Positions 35,055 to 47,201 of a stretch of DNA of 64,000 bases are shown one piece after another. Every line of letters begins with the position of its first letter. Position 1 is the stretch's first letter. The stretch lies in NCBI GenBank assembly GCA_028023455.1, contig JAQFVV010012489.1, positions 1,274,381 through 1,338,380 of the forward strand, in the 5' to 3' direction. The position numbers and the translations under genes are program-made. The notes below the pieces were generated by a model. The model did not search any database. It was given only the letters and a program-made list of their open reading frames with translations, and had not been told where the DNA came from. This DNA is from Epiperipatus broadwayi (Eukaryota; Onychophora; Udeonychophora; Euonychophora; Peripatidae).

Positions 35055-35076
35055 AAAAAAAAAAACTCACCACACC

Positions 35077-38000
35077 ATGACTATTACAATCACAGCAGTA
35101 AATATCAGAGGCTTAAACTCCAAAGAAAGAGTTGAAGCACTTCACAGATGGTTCATTAAACATCAACCAGATATCCTCTGTCTCTCCGAAACAAAACTAC
35201 ACACACAGTCTGGCCCACACATCATGAAACTAAACTCACTGGGCTACTTTCACTACTCCATAGCCCAAACACCAGGATCCGGAGTGGCCATACTAATTAA
35301 CAAATTATCTCCCATAACCTTCTTCAAAATACTATACATAGACAACCACTGTCTCATAGCCATCCTTCAGTACAACAATTGTACCATCAACTTATGCAAC
35401 ATATACATGACAAAGGCTCCTGACAACATCCGCAGAATTATTCACACAATAAATGCGACACTTCGAACCAACCCATTTCCTTCCATCCTGATAGGAGACT
35501 TCAACCACTCCTATGAAACCTTCCAGTCTAACTACCTCCCATTAATCAATCTAAAGCTAATGAGTGCACGAAACCTGCTCCCTGAGACAGCATTTTCATT
35601 CTACACAACTAAATATAAGTCCCTCATCGACTTAACCTTTTTTTCACCAAACTTACTGCCTACCACTCAAGCCAGACTCTGGCCAGTGGTTTTTTCAGAC
35701 CACCTATTACAAGAGATAAAACTTCAGGTTTCCTCAAGCTCCCCAGACCCAAACAACTACCAAAGAACAATAAGACTCATAACCAGGGAAACTACACCAG
35801 CCTGCCTGTTCTCAGAAGCCTACATACAATTCCATCAAACAAACATACTCTCCAGGCCAATCACAGAGGCATGGCCTCTATTCACAAAAACACTACAGAA
35901 ACTAATAACCACCTACTCTTTCCGAAGACCAGGACCCCTGAAACTTTTAAACAGCTTAGACAACATTGCAGATACCCTCAAGCACCTAACACTGGAAGGA
36001 CAAAACATAGAAACAATCTTACAACTAAAGACTAAATATAGGACCACCCAAAAGATTCTAGCAGAACACATAGCAACAAAAAGAGCCCGGAGCTACCTGG
36101 TACATCAACACTGCTGGACCAGAGGATACATCAGATGGGCCTTGGGATCAGGAAAGAATAGAAAAGGCCCAAGCGACATCACCATTGATGGTAAACAATA
36201 CATTGGCCCTGCAATGCTAGGTAAACTCCAAGAACATTTCAAAAAAAAAGTTTCAAAACCAAATCACACCCAGTGACAGAAGAACTTTCAAAATAAATCC
36301 AGACAACACTCATGACATTACCCATGCTACAATCCAAAAAAAATTAAATGCGATGCCAGACAAAATACATCCTGGACTACATGGCATCCCGAAGTTCATT
36401 CTACTCCACCTGAGCAAATATACCATCCCAATCATCAAGAAAATGATTGATCTACTCAGCAGTGGAACTTGCCAACTTGAATTTCTATACCCGATCGCAA
36501 TGGTGCCACTACTTAAAAAGAGTGATGCCGCAACTGAACTGCAAAACCTAAGGCCTATCTCAATGATCCCACTCATGATCAAGATAATTGAGTCTATAAT
36601 CAAAGACAAAATGCAAGACAATGTCCTCAAGCACATCTCAAAATACCAGTTTGCTAAGAAGGGTGCAGCCACATCAGATGCAATAAGCCGCTTCCGTCTA
36701 GTAATAGACCAAGTGCGCACAAAAAGAAGGTCCAAGCCAGTTGCCATTCAACTCGACATCGCAGGGGCATTCGACTCGGTACGCATTGATGTGCTAATTA
36801 AAACACTTGAACAATACCAAGTACCTCAACCTCTTCTACAAATCATAGAGAACCTTTTAAACAACCGGGAAATTTTCCTCACGCTAGATGGACGCATAGC
36901 TCCGGGATTCAAACCAAGTTTATCCATCCCACAGGGATCCCCATTAAGCACGCTGTTATTCACAGCTTACATAAACCCTCTCCTACTCCAAATAGAAAAC
37001 ACACTTCCAGGCATCCAAGTAGATTACATCAATGAAAACATAAAACACATTTCCTACATGGACGATGTTGTCGTCTTTCTTCCCTCCATCGACCACCTTA
37101 ACAATCTAGTAGACATACTTGACAGTTACGCAACAATGCATGGCCTCACATTCAACAGCGAGAAGTCAGCAATATGGTCATTACTCACAGGAAAACAAAT
37201 TCCAGCCATGTTCAATGCCCAACCACAGAAGTTCTTGGGATTCCCTGTAGCAAAGTCCTACTCACTCATGAGACAGGAAATCCAAAACTCACTGCTGGAA
37301 AAAACACAAACCACAATAGCATCAATATCAAAAATTTACTTGTCCCTCTTTGGAAAGGTCGCATTACTAAATGCCATCCTGCTTCCCAAAATAACATACT
37401 ACCTTACTGGATTCAACCCCACCAAAGGATTCATAAACAAAATAAACTCGGCATGCACCAAACTTTGCTGGGGAGGAAAAGTCGCAGCCATCAGTATCAA
37501 GACAATGCATAACCCCAGGAGAGAGAATGGTCTCTCACTCCACTCCATTGAAACAGTCAACCTACAAAGAACACACAATGTGCTTCACAAACTTTTTAAG
37601 GACAATGATGCCATTGAATGCCCACTACCTGTCGAGCCCACAGATAGGCCACCACCCTCTAAACAAAACAACTGGCTTCGACAATCAGTGACTCTAATCC
37701 TGAACCATCTTTCAGCCAATGCAAGCCTATTCACAAGAAAACTCACATATTGGGAGATCTTCAATATTACACACCGCAAGAGTTCCACTATCTCTGCCTA
37801 CCTCCATATTTCCAACCAAAGACTCATCAAACTAACGAAACACTGGCACCTTCCCCCAAAGTATGTTGACTTCCTCATTAAAGTAAATCTGGAAGCCCTT
37901 CCCACAAATGCCTTTCTCTACTATAAGAGAGGCTTCAAAAATCTAGCAAGCACATGCGCACTCTGCCAGAGAGAAGATGAAACCACCAACCACACGCTAA

Positions 38001-38317
38001 CAAACTGCCCAAGTCTACAAAAGCTCCAATCAGCATTACGGAACCGATTCAAGAACCAAACCCACAATTCTTTGTCTCTGACCAATGTGATAGAACAAGG
38101 AACTTATGCACATCTTAGACTGGCAACATTTGTGAACTTTACAATCTGGTCTCTTCGATGTAAGCTGGTCATAAGCAAGTCTGAATACCCGAACATTGAG
38201 ACAGCCTTCTATCAAATGCTGAATAAAATTCGCAAAACAGACTTTTCCACAGCCTACCTTAACATTGCAGAAAACACATGGGCCCTAGTTGATCTACCCA
38301 GTGAAGAAGTACTCTAA
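35077..38317 (+). CDS. LINE ORF2, APE endonuclease and reverse transcriptase (frameshifted)
   Basis: The start ATG at 35077 (MTITITAVNIRGLN) is preferred over upstream codons because it begins the endonuclease fold. Endonuclease: N9, E38 (LSET), D141/N143 (GDFNH), D185, and S207-D208-H209 (SDH). The frame ends at 36276, but shifting by one base in the A-run 36241-36249 continues it to TAA at 38315-38317, about 1,080 residues in all. RT: LRPISMIP, motif A LDIAGAFDSV (about residue 560), motif B PQGSPLST, motif C YMDD at 37055-37066. A C-terminal finger CALC-x8-H-x4-C lies at 37955-38008. By family role it nicks target DNA and copies element RNA at the nick. One base indel is the only lesion I see, so this copy is inactive or the indel is a sequencing error. 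The other frames reported here are shadows. Confidence 0.95.
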
Positions 38318-38460
38318 GATTATGCCTGAACACAACACCACAGAACTTTATAATACATGCATATAAATCATTGTAATAATCTGTATAATCCATAGTAACA
38401 ATATGTAAAACCAATGTAACCATTGTATAATTCCTCAATAAAGTTTGAAAAAAAAAAAAA
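38318..38460 (+). other. LINE 3' UTR, polyadenylation signal and poly(A) tail
   Basis: A short 3' UTR rich in GTAA-type repeats has AATAAA at 38437-38442, about 5 bp before an A tail that merges with the target-site duplication. Confidence 0.9.
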
Positions 38461-38904
38461 AAAAGTAGATGCTTTTGCAATTTCTTTATAGTTTATGAGT
38501 GTACACACATAATTTTAATTATTTAAAAAATATTAGATGAAATCCATCAACAAATGAAATGGAAAAATAAAAATTCCTTTTTCATTATTATCTTCATTTT
38601 ATTTATTCTATAATCAATTTTTTGAGTGTTTCTATCATCAAAGTGGAAGGATAAAATTTCCTCTAATTGAGAAAACACTTCTCTCTTTTTTGTTATTGTT
38701 TTTCTTTATATTCCTTAATAAATTGACCCAGAAGTCTTATCTATTAAAGTATTTAAAATATTGGTTTAATATTATCAATTCAATAAAAAGTTTAAATCTT
38801 AAATGAATGTTTTTAATGATAGCTGAAGGATGTTTTCAAGATATTTGTCATTATATTTTGATTAAACAGTAAAAGAAATTGTAACAAGTATTAATGTAAA
38901 CAAA

Positions 38905-39070
38905 GGCAAAACTCTCCATACAGTAGTGTCACCCTGTGCTAACCAGAGTTATCAATAGATGCCAGAAGGCTTGTGCATAAAATCCCTATCTAATGCCTAC
39001 TCATCCAATATCCCCAGACTAGTTTCTGGCTTGTGGCCATTATCATGGTGATCATGTGATGTGAAGTATT
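38905..39070 (-). mobile_element. Fold-back family E, single arm
   Basis: Plus-strand order CTCCATACAGTAGTGTCACC, TAGATGCCAGAAGG, GTGCATAAAATCCC, then the ribozyme region and the family end GTGATCATGTGATG. This is a left-arm-type copy with no partner arm visible. Confidence 0.75.
39012..39052 (-). ncRNA. Hammerhead-like motif, family E (stem II compensated)
   Basis: On the minus strand stem II is UGGC/GCCA around a CACAA loop, against AAGC/GCUA in other copies: an A-U pair replaced by G-C. GAAA (plus-strand TTTC 39023-39026), helix III ACUAGU and GUC are intact. The first box reads AUGAUAA (C3 and G8 altered), predicting inactivity. Confidence 0.55.
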
Positions 39071-39169
39071 AATGTGTTGATTATTAAAGAAATTGACAAT
39101 TTTTAAAAAAAGTATAATCTAAACCATTATAAGAGTTTTTTAATAATAAATAATTCATTCTATTTTATG

Positions 39170-39330
39170 ACATCCCTATTGTAAACCTCAATAATGAATG
39201 AATCTTAGATGACAGCACTATATAGTCAGTTCCAAACTTTTTTAGCTCTTACTCTTCATCAGTGAGGAACATTGAATATGTATCTGAACCAAATCAAAAA
39301 CACATTTAAGTTTTGAAAACCAGACAAATT
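39170..39330. mobile_element. Fold-back E-related fragment
   Basis: The minus strand reads CTCACTGATGAAGAGTAAG, close to the family E box CTCACTGATGAAA, with ATCTGAACC-type sequence nearby. GAAA is replaced by AAAA. A decayed relative. Confidence 0.4.
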
Positions 39331-39446
39331 CTTTAAGTCAGTATGTAATTATAATACTATGTCATTAACTATAGAATGAATCAAAAATATATATTAAATA
39401 TAAGCAAGAAAAAATGATGCTTTGCTATTTTAATTGATGCATTACA

Positions 39447-39818
39447 GTAATATTAGTGATTAAGCCAATGCACATGCACTTTAAAGATAAATTATAAATG
39501 AATACTCAATGTTTCCAGACACAAGATATAGTATTTTAGAAAGAATGGAATGAATCCACCAATTCTTTCGAACCGAATGTTTATGTATGGGCAAATCTTA
39601 AGTGTGTGGAAATAAAAGTGTGAAGGTGTTACACGATCACTTTAAATTACATTTTTATTATGTTTGAACGAATAACACTTGTGAAATCTTTACAATTTAC
39701 GAACCATCATTCTTTAGTTGAAATTAAACATATATAATGAGATATTATTTTATATAGCGCTATTCATTTATAATTTATCTTTAAAGTGCATGTGCATTGG
39801 CTTAATCTCTAATATTAC
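39447..39818. mobile_element. MITE with 58-bp terminal inverted repeats
   Basis: Arms 39447-39504 and 39761-39818 are inverted copies with one mismatch in 58 bp, both containing AAGCCAATGCACATGCACTT or its complement. The 256-bp interior has no reading frame of note. A further inverted pair (GAGATATTATTTTATA near 39741 and its complement near 39850) overlaps the right end. Confidence 0.9.
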
Positions 39819-40268
39819 TATTACATAAAAAACCTAGCACTACATAAAATAATATCTCATTGATGCATTATAATAATACACTTTTAAAAAATATTTTGTA
39901 AATTTTCAAAAATGTGAAAAATCATGTTAATTTCTATTTGGAATCTCTAAATGTTTTAATATTCTATCAAAAGTATTACACAGTGGAATTTGTTATAGCA
40001 CATGCTTTTAAAATAAATAAATCATGCAGTGGAATTTTTTTTCACTAAATTAAAATTAATAAAACAATCACATTCACTACAACAAAAGCTATTGAATGAT
40101 ATTGAAAATGTGCAAATAATTTCAGAGCCTTTTCATTCAGTAAGGCTTCATTGCTTATATACCAGTAGTTTACCTATCTTTTTTTTACTTTTAATATTGA
40201 AAGTATAATAATTAAAAAATCAAGTCATATGTAACATGACATTACTTTTATAAGCTTGTAATTACAAA

Positions 40269-40301
40269 AATGCAATACAGATACGCTCTCTGTATTGCAT
40301 T
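40269..40301. repeat. Perfect 13-bp hairpin
   Basis: AATGCAATACAGA, loop TACGCTC, TCTGTATTGCATT. The motif TGAAAGTATAATA occurs both about 70 bp upstream and immediately downstream. Confidence 0.9.
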
Positions 40302-40360
40302 GAAAGTATAATATATTTTAAAATTTATTCTGCTATGTATATATGAAATTTTATCCATAA

Positions 40361-40430
40361 GCCAAAAGAGAGAGAGAAGGAGAGAGGCAGGACAGGAAGG
40401 AGGGAAAGGGTGAATGAGTGAGGTAAAAGT
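40361..40430 (+). repeat. Purine-rich (GA) tract
   Basis: Nearly all A and G over about 60 bp, including AGAGAGAGAAGGAGAGAGG and GGAAGGAGGGAAAGGG, in otherwise AT-rich DNA. A decayed GA microsatellite is the simplest reading. Confidence 0.85.
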
Positions 40431-41117
40431 CTAAACTTTTAATTGGTCAATTCACAAACTGAAGTGTCAATTAACAAAGTCAATCATCAAAATATATTTA
40501 TCTTGTAATATTATATTCACTTTAGTTTCATTTGTAAAAAGTATATTAATAATTTGTCATATTATGAAAGTGAACAAAAGTTTTTTCAAAAATAAATTTT
40601 TATTTATAGTTATAAAAATATTTGATAACAGTAATTCTAAAATGAAATATTACTCACCAACCCGAAAATTTTGCTGATGTGTGTGATTTTTAAGTTGCGG
40701 AAAAGCAAATAATTTTTGATGAAGTCTTAACTATTTTTCTAAAATAATTTTATTTTTAGCATATTTTATCAAAATAATTTATAATTTGTCAAAAAATACT
40801 TTTAAAATGGTCTAAAACATTCATTTATCATTTTCGAAATGAAAGAAAAGAAATCATAACTCTTTAGTTTTTGACGGGCCATTTTCTTTGTTGTCAAAAT
40901 TTAACAGCCAATCAGATTCAAGAAGGGACATTATTTATCCTTTGTTAGACCTATAATGCCATTTTTATTGATTTTTTACTTGTAAAATAATTCAAGAGAG
41001 GGCTGCATCTTACAGAACTTTTCTTAACCTTTAAAAAGAGCGCAAAATCTTAATAGTAATACCATCAATTTAGAGTGCCTTCAAGCCACTTTGGTTTTAA
41101 AGTAATCTTTCCATCAA

Positions 41118-41300
41118 AAGGTTAAGATAGCAATTCCTCAAACTTCAATGAGCAGGTTTCAATCTTCGCATCCTTACAATGGTTCCCAGTCCATTTCAAT
41201 GAATATCCAATGATAAAATGCTCAAAGTTCTTGGTGGATTTTATATTGTAGACATTTAGAAGAGGATGGGCTGGACTTATAGTATAATGTAACCTATGTA
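41118..41300. mobile_element. Fold-back family D fragment
   Basis: AAGATAGCAATTCCTCAAAC and ATGAGCAGGTTTCAATC match the inner part of the D arms (AAGATAGCCAATCTTCATAC, ATGGACAGGCTTCAATC). No ribozyme segment is recognisable. Confidence 0.55.
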
Positions 41301-44300
41301 CAAGCAGTATGTAATTAACCTATTCATTCAGTTATACTGAATGAATAGATTTTTTACATGTTATATTAACAAATATCAACTAGTGTTGTTGCAATTATTA
41401 TTTCAGGCTTTCAAAACGTTACCAGCATAGCAACAATATTCTTATTTATATATCATCTGTATACTAATTCATAGTAAAACTTAAAACTCAAATTAGTAAT
41501 AAATTTAACATTATTTTAATTGTAACAACTTAACGTTAATGCAAATGGAAAAGTTACTTAAGGTCATTTTTTCATAAAGAATCTTACATACAAATAAGTA
41601 TATCAATCATATACAAGTAATTATTTGAAGTGATATTAACCCTTCAGCACCACCTGGAAAATTTCTAAATTTTTATATATTACTATTTTTAATTAAAAAA
41701 CTTGATTTAGCATCATGTGTTTAGATTCTGCTCTTTTCAGGTACATGAGTAATAAAAACCTATTATTTATTATTTTACTATTACCCACAAATTTTAATAT
41801 ACATGCTAAGCTCAATAATTTTATTGAATTGACTAAATATTATTTTTCTGGGAATCAATTAGATAAGCTTTAATATTTAAATAATCAATTCTATCATTTG
41901 CATTAAAATACACATGGAAAACACAGAATATATATGAAAAGAAATAATAGATGTATTTAAAAAAATATTGAAAAGTAGCAAAAACAGACCAAGAAAATGT
42001 TTAGAGAAATTTTGACTAAATTTTTAGAACAGATTAGGACCTATGAATATTGATGATATATATATATTGTCAAAAATCTAGATAAATCATCTCTCTTTTC
42101 TTCATAGCGTAAGCATGTGTTTTAAAGACCTACAGAGGTCCCTAGTGACGATTTTTTCAGACGCTCATTGCTAAGGTTTACAGCCTTGTTAAAACTATTA
42201 CTACAACAAAGAAAATTTCGAATTTCACTTTTAAAAGGCTTTTATCTTCAAGCTATCTAGAAAATGGCAAAAATATATATATATTGCTTTTTATGTTGTA
42301 ATAGACCTGAGAAAGTTCCTAGTTAGATATTGCCAGTAGCTGCATAAATTGAAGATTTAAAATTTAATTTAGTCTGTCTCCATTTTTGCAAATGTAATCA
42401 ATACAAGAAGTCTTTTATACATGAGCAATGATTCATGTTATTTATCTTTATTCATATATTCTTCTATTTTGTAAAAATAAATCAATAGTATAAAATGGTT
42501 ATTGATTACAAATTGTCTAGAGTTTAAGAAATCTGCTTTATAGGAATAATATTGTGAAATTAAATTTCAGATAAAGAAAAAAAATTGACTTTTCAATTAG
42601 CCTTACAGGTCTGTAAATTTTTTTTACAACAAACAACTGAATATATAATACTATAGTTTGTGCAATTAGCGCAGTCAGTTCAAATATAGAAAAAAAGATT
42701 ATAAAAAAAAGATGAATTAAAAGTTAAAGTTGAGCTTTACAATGACTAAACAAACTACTAATTATTGAACCTTAAATATGTTAATATATATTATATGTTA
42801 TTTATTTAGTATATTTTTGATGCTGTTATTAATTTCTGCAGACCTTCTATGTCAATGACTCCATTGTAGCTCTCTGTTGTTCCTTATTCTCAATATTTTC
42901 TTCTATATAGGTTTTTAATATTTCACCTCTGGTTTTTGGTATTTTTAAACTGATATTTATAAAATAAATAATTTCTGCTTCTCTCATGAAACAAGCTCAA
43001 GTTTATTGTAAAATGGTTTTTTAAAATGCCTTTTTTTTATTAATTTATTTTTTATGACAATTTCAAAAAAATAAACACAATAATATCATACTTAGCATGT
43101 TAAAAATTCTCTTACCAATCAGTTTGATTATTTTTACCATTATAGTTTCAGAATCTTAAGTAGTATTCTTAAATAAATGTCTACCATTACATTTTATGAT
43201 ATGGAAAGGTAGGGTTCATATCTCACATTAATAAAAGTTTCACATCTTTTTTCTTTACTTTCTAGAAATTAGCATATTTATAAATACAGTATATAAAAAG
43301 TTTATTAAGTAGTGACTGGTTGGTTCTTATTTATATTATCTTAAATTTCTTGCAAAATATATTATTATAAACATAAAAAGTCAGCAATCATATAAATTAT
43401 ATATGTCTAATGTGAAATATTTCAATTTTTGTTACCTTAAATTAACTGAAGAAACATTTGCTGTTGAATTATTTTATCCTATAAATAATATTCTATCATT
43501 ATTTGACTAAAATTAAATGATTTTGAGATTGTGATAAAAGTGTATTATGAACTAACTTCAGAAAATAGAATCCTTTCATTGTACATCTTTAATATTAATA
43601 AAATTCTTTTTCATAAAAAAAAGGTTTCATATAGCATTAAATATTATATTTTATTTTACAGTATTTTTTGTAGGACTGGATAAGGAATATTTGTCCCAAA
43701 TTCTGCATTTGAAAGAGTATCATTACAATATTAAAAAATGATTAAATAAAAATATCAATTAAACTGCTATTACAACAGAACAACAGATAACTACCATTGT
43801 ATAAACATTGTACTGTAAAAATAATATCAATCGATTACATATTTTTGATACTATCTTTAATAAAGCATATTTATAAAAAGTATCCCAGACTGTCCACATC
43901 TTCCAACACTTCCACATATTTACTGATGTAGTTTTAATATTATTCTTAATGATTATAAGATATGACATAGAACATCAACATATACAAAAAAACTAATTCA
44001 GATTTGCATAATTTTTATTCTCTTTGCTTTTTTTTTTAGTTATTTCACCAGAATATAGTAGTAATCAATTTATCAATAGAATGTTTAACCTCATTTTTAT
44101 ATCAATAATATGTATGTTTGATATTCAAAACTGTCATCCAAGTCCAAAAGTTAAGAGCATGATTGGATACTTTATCACTCTTCCAAAATCAACCTTATAA
44201 CAACCAAAATCAAGAAGACTCATTTTAAATATCACAGATTAAGCAATCTTATCTTCTTCCATATTCATCTCTATGGAAACAGTAACTATTCTGGATGTAC

Positions 44301-44891
44301 AAATTCCTCAGAAAATGTAAGTCACATGTTCAATCTTATTTTCGTACGACAACATATTGTTGTGATAAATTAATTCTATATTCACCTCTTTATTTTCAAA
44401 CACTATTACAACTCCAAATGTTATGACCAACACTGAATACTTTATTAGTCACCCAATATTGATCACATGGCAAATCATATCAAGAAATTTATTCTAAATA
44501 CCAAACTATGTAACTATGACATCTTGCATATGTGTTCTCTTCTATTAAAACATTAAATAATAAGCATACACCATATTTTATGATTTCCAATGCTGCTAAA
44601 ATTTTATTTGAATCAATCATTTTTAAGTTTACTTATTTTCATTTTATGCTTTCTCGTACTGTCTCTTTTGCAACTTTTTCTTCTAATATTAAGTTATAGA
44701 ATAACATAAGTGATATATATATATATATATGTGTGTGTGCTTTTAATCAATTAAATATTCCTGGACAATTCGGATTCATTCAATATTTTGTTGTTTCAGT
44801 TCTATAATGGATACAATCTCTTTTTATGCAAAAAAAAATTATTAGTTTTTAAGCTTCATATTTTTGAAATTAACATTGTATTTTTAGGCAA

Positions 44892-44996
44892 CTCTAGCGT
44901 TGTTAGCCAAGAAGTCAGCACAGCCGCCTTGCAAGCAAGCAGTTGGTTGCAGACAGTTGTTGTGGATTCGCCTCCCTGCTGATGCTATGACATATG
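44892..44996 (+). mobile_element. tRNA-related SINE, family B
   Basis: GTTGTTAGCCAAGAAGTCAG (degenerate A-box region), the enlarged hairpin GCCGCCTTGCAAGCAAGC with GTTGGTTGCAGAC, B-box-like GGATTCGCCTCCC, and tail GATGCTATGACATATGGG plus an A-run. The two overlapping 60-codon frames are chance. Confidence 0.75.
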
Positions 44997-45073
44997 GGAA
45001 AAAAAAAACTACTCAACAATTCAGTATTAATGTAAACAAAGCAATAAAACTTTATTTTACATCAAATAAAAAA

Positions 45074-45180
45074 AGGCTAATGGTTTAATTGCTCTGGAGT
45101 TTACAGGCAGTTTGAGCGCCAGAATAGGAGAACCTGCGATCATAATTCGAACATTCTATCACTGCGTCAATCCCAGTAAA
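45074..45180 (-). mobile_element. SINE family C copy
   Basis: On the minus strand: GACGCAGTGATAGAATG, GATCGCAGGTTCTCC, GGCGCTCAAACTGCCTGTAA and a tail near ACTCCAGAGCAATTAAACC. Shares its head with the 21.4-kb copy. Confidence 0.65.
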
Positions 45181-46002
45181 GCAAAAAAAAAACAAAACTA
45201 CTTATTCTACATCGAACACATCAAATCAACACATAAAAAAACATATATATAAAACAACAAACACAATCCTTGAAAAAAAAATAGTAAACTTTGATTAGCT
45301 TCCCAAAATAGAATGTTCAAAATAATTAAATATTTTTCGAGGAAATTTCATTCTATAAATTGCCAAATAAAATTCTAAAACTAACTCTTCTATTAGTTTT
45401 CTTTGAAGATTACATGATATTCAAGCAGCCAAAGTCATAGGTTGAGTTTCGATCCTTAAGATCTTTTTTTAAATGACTTATTCATATATCTAGCATGCAT
45501 TATACAACATATATAGGTTAAGCTATGTTATTCATAAAGTCAGTATTGAAGTGAGAACAGGAACTTGGTTATTTATTTCAATTGATTTTAAATAAAGTTT
45601 GTTATGCATTATTCCTTCATTGATTAGCAAAGGAAACACCTGTTCCTTATTATTTTATTGATTTTAAATCCATTGTTTACATTCACAATGTGTGGTTTAA
45701 CTATTAACACTTGAATAAAAAAGATTTATGTTTATGTAATATGAATAAATATTTATAAATATTATTTTGCATATAAACAATATAATACTCGGAAAAAGAA
45801 TTTAAATCTCTAATACATACATTATATTTAATACAAAAAGTAATATTAGTTAAACACTTTTAGTGCAATGTAATTTCTTTAATATATTCCTTTTTTTTTT
45901 TTAATTACTAATAATAATTTTTCATTCTAATGCTCTTTCTTTATTATACGGTATTAACGTTTTTTTTAAAAAATTAATAGTAATAATTTTTCTATCTAAT
46001 GT
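45181..46002. other. AT-rich DNA, no gene seen
   Basis: Two related stretches near 45901-45932 and 45970-46001 (both with TAATAATTTTT and CTAATG) form a short direct repeat just upstream of the next SINE. Confidence 0.5.
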
Positions 46003-46132
46003 CCTGCGTGGTTTATTCAAATGAGTAGTGTGTCAGACTCCGGATTATTCGGTTCTCGGATCGATTTCAGTGATGACACTTTCAGCGCTCGAACTTTTTA
46101 TAAATTCTCCAGCTATAAAACCATTTCATTAT
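46003..46132 (+). mobile_element. SINE family C, best-preserved copy
   Basis: Head GTGTCAGACTCCGG and GGTTCTCGGATCGATTTC (B-box like), then GCGCTCGAACTTTTTATAAA, TTCTCCAGC and AAAACCATTTCATTAT. The high CpG content (TCGG, CGAT, GCGC, TCGA) against an AT-rich background suggests it is the youngest C copy here. Confidence 0.78.
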
Positions 46133-46648
46133 TTTTTATTCTAATAAAAATAACTAAATAAATCATATAATATATATTATTAAATATTTTGGCGTTAATA
46201 ATAACACTAAGTAATTGACATTAAATTGTGATCAAATCATAGCAAACTTTTCAGTTTTATGGAGACTTGAAATCAGAACTGTATTTTAGTCAAACTTTAA
46301 AATTATTTACTATTATTATTAGTATTAAGTAAATGATTACACATTTTTGTCGTGGACATATATATAGCGTTACATAATCACCATCATTTTCGATCATTAT
46401 TAATAAGCCACAGTAAAAAGAAATTCTCTCAAAAGATTCCTCCGAATTAACAAACTACTTTATCACATTAATCCCTCACAGACTTTCTTTTCAGGTATGT
46501 TAAGTCTCATTCTAGTTATGACTTAATTTGTCATTTACTGTCACTATTTCTAGTGTTATACATTTATATATATATATTAATTTAAATTACCAAACTAAAA
46601 TTTACTATTCAAATATAAGTATATTGTCTATACTAAACTTAATGTAAT
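46133..46648. other. AT-rich DNA, no gene seen
   Basis: No recognisable feature. Confidence 0.5.
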
Positions 46649-46746
46649 TAGAAGGGACTTGAACTCAGACTATCAAGCTCTCTACAGCTATGTACTCCAT
46701 CTTATATAACTGATACAAATGACCGCATATATGTGAAAAAAATAAA

Positions 46747-46805
46747 TGATTTCCAATATATGCATTTCAGGCTGAAAAAGCACTCATCAATTGGTCCTAA
46801 TCATC
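46747..46805 (-). ncRNA. Hammerhead-like motif, family D left arm (decayed)
   Basis: Minus strand: UUGAUGA in place of CUGAUGA (plus-strand 46784-46790), stem II GUGCU with a broken partner, GAAA kept (plus-strand TTTC 46765-46768), stem I ACCAA/UUGGA. Confidence 0.5.
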
Positions 46806-47065
46806 ATCTCCCACACACATATAAGATAGAAAATCTTCAAATTATAATGGACAAGCTTCAATCTTCTCCATTCTCCAAGTAATCACCTAGGGTATGACAA
46901 TAATATTGGTATCATCAAGGACTTTTAGTGTTCCTTCATCAGATTTTCAATGATATGGAACTCTGAAGAGTTGGAGGATGAAGAAAATTAAAGCCTGTTC
47001 ATTAAAGAGTGAAGATTTGCTATCTTAATATAAACAGAGTAGTGATTGTATATATGGGTAGGAAA

Positions 47066-47127
47066 TGGAGATCTGTATCAACTTATGAGTGCTGGTACTG
47101 CATGAAATACTTATATTGGAGATCATT
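47066..47127 (+). ncRNA. Hammerhead-like motif, family D right arm (decayed)
   Basis: CTTATGA (47082-47088) in place of CTGATGA, stem II GTGCT/TGCAT with mismatches, GAAA at 47104-47107. Probably inactive because G5 is lost. Confidence 0.5.
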
Positions 47128-47201
47128 TATCTTTTTCAAATTATGTAGTCATGTGTATCAGTTGTATAAGATGAATGCATAGTGGTAGGGAGTTTGAAAG
47201 T

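Larger units (their letters stand above)
31874..38476 (+). mobile_element. Full-length APE-type LINE with intact target-site duplication
   Basis: The element occupies about 31890-38460 between two exact copies of AAAAGTAGATGCTTTT (31874-31889 and 38461-38476). It begins GGGTCGCCCTCTAGTGGC, has a 5' UTR of about 220 bp, ORF1 (32110-35054), a 22-bp gap, ORF2 (35077-38317), a 3' UTR of about 120 bp with AATAAA at 38437-38442, and a poly(A) tail. Its GC content is visibly higher than the flanks. ORF2 has APE endonuclease and RT but no RNase H that I can see. A perfect duplication and near-intact ORFs mean a young insertion. Clade is uncertain; the CCHC ORF1 and C-terminal CCHC finger of ORF2 suggest the L1/Tx1 side of the tree. 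Confidence 0.95.
39819..44891. other. AT-rich DNA, no gene seen (small repeats listed separately)
   Basis: Reading frames such as 43759-43968 have no recognisable domain. Two diverged blocks at about 44095-44265 and 44370-44545 share phrases such as TACTTTAT near a CACTCTTCC/CACCCAAT stretch and may be an old duplication. No gene supported. Confidence 0.45.
46649..47201. mobile_element. Fold-back family D, complete diverged copy
   Basis: Left arm 46649-46880 and right arm 46980-47201, inverted, with a longer centre containing CTTCATCAGATTTTCAATG as in the 53.9-kb copy. Both ribozyme sites are present but mutated. Confidence 0.82.

Noticed and set aside
36310-37788. Minus-strand frames of 145 and 67 codons and the plus-strand frame 37174-37512
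   Set aside because: Shadows of LINE ORF2.
46905-46935. CTGATGA-like box (minus strand) in the centre of D elements as a further hammerhead
   Set aside because: A short stem follows, but no GAAA box is present in the 46.9- or 53.9-kb copies.
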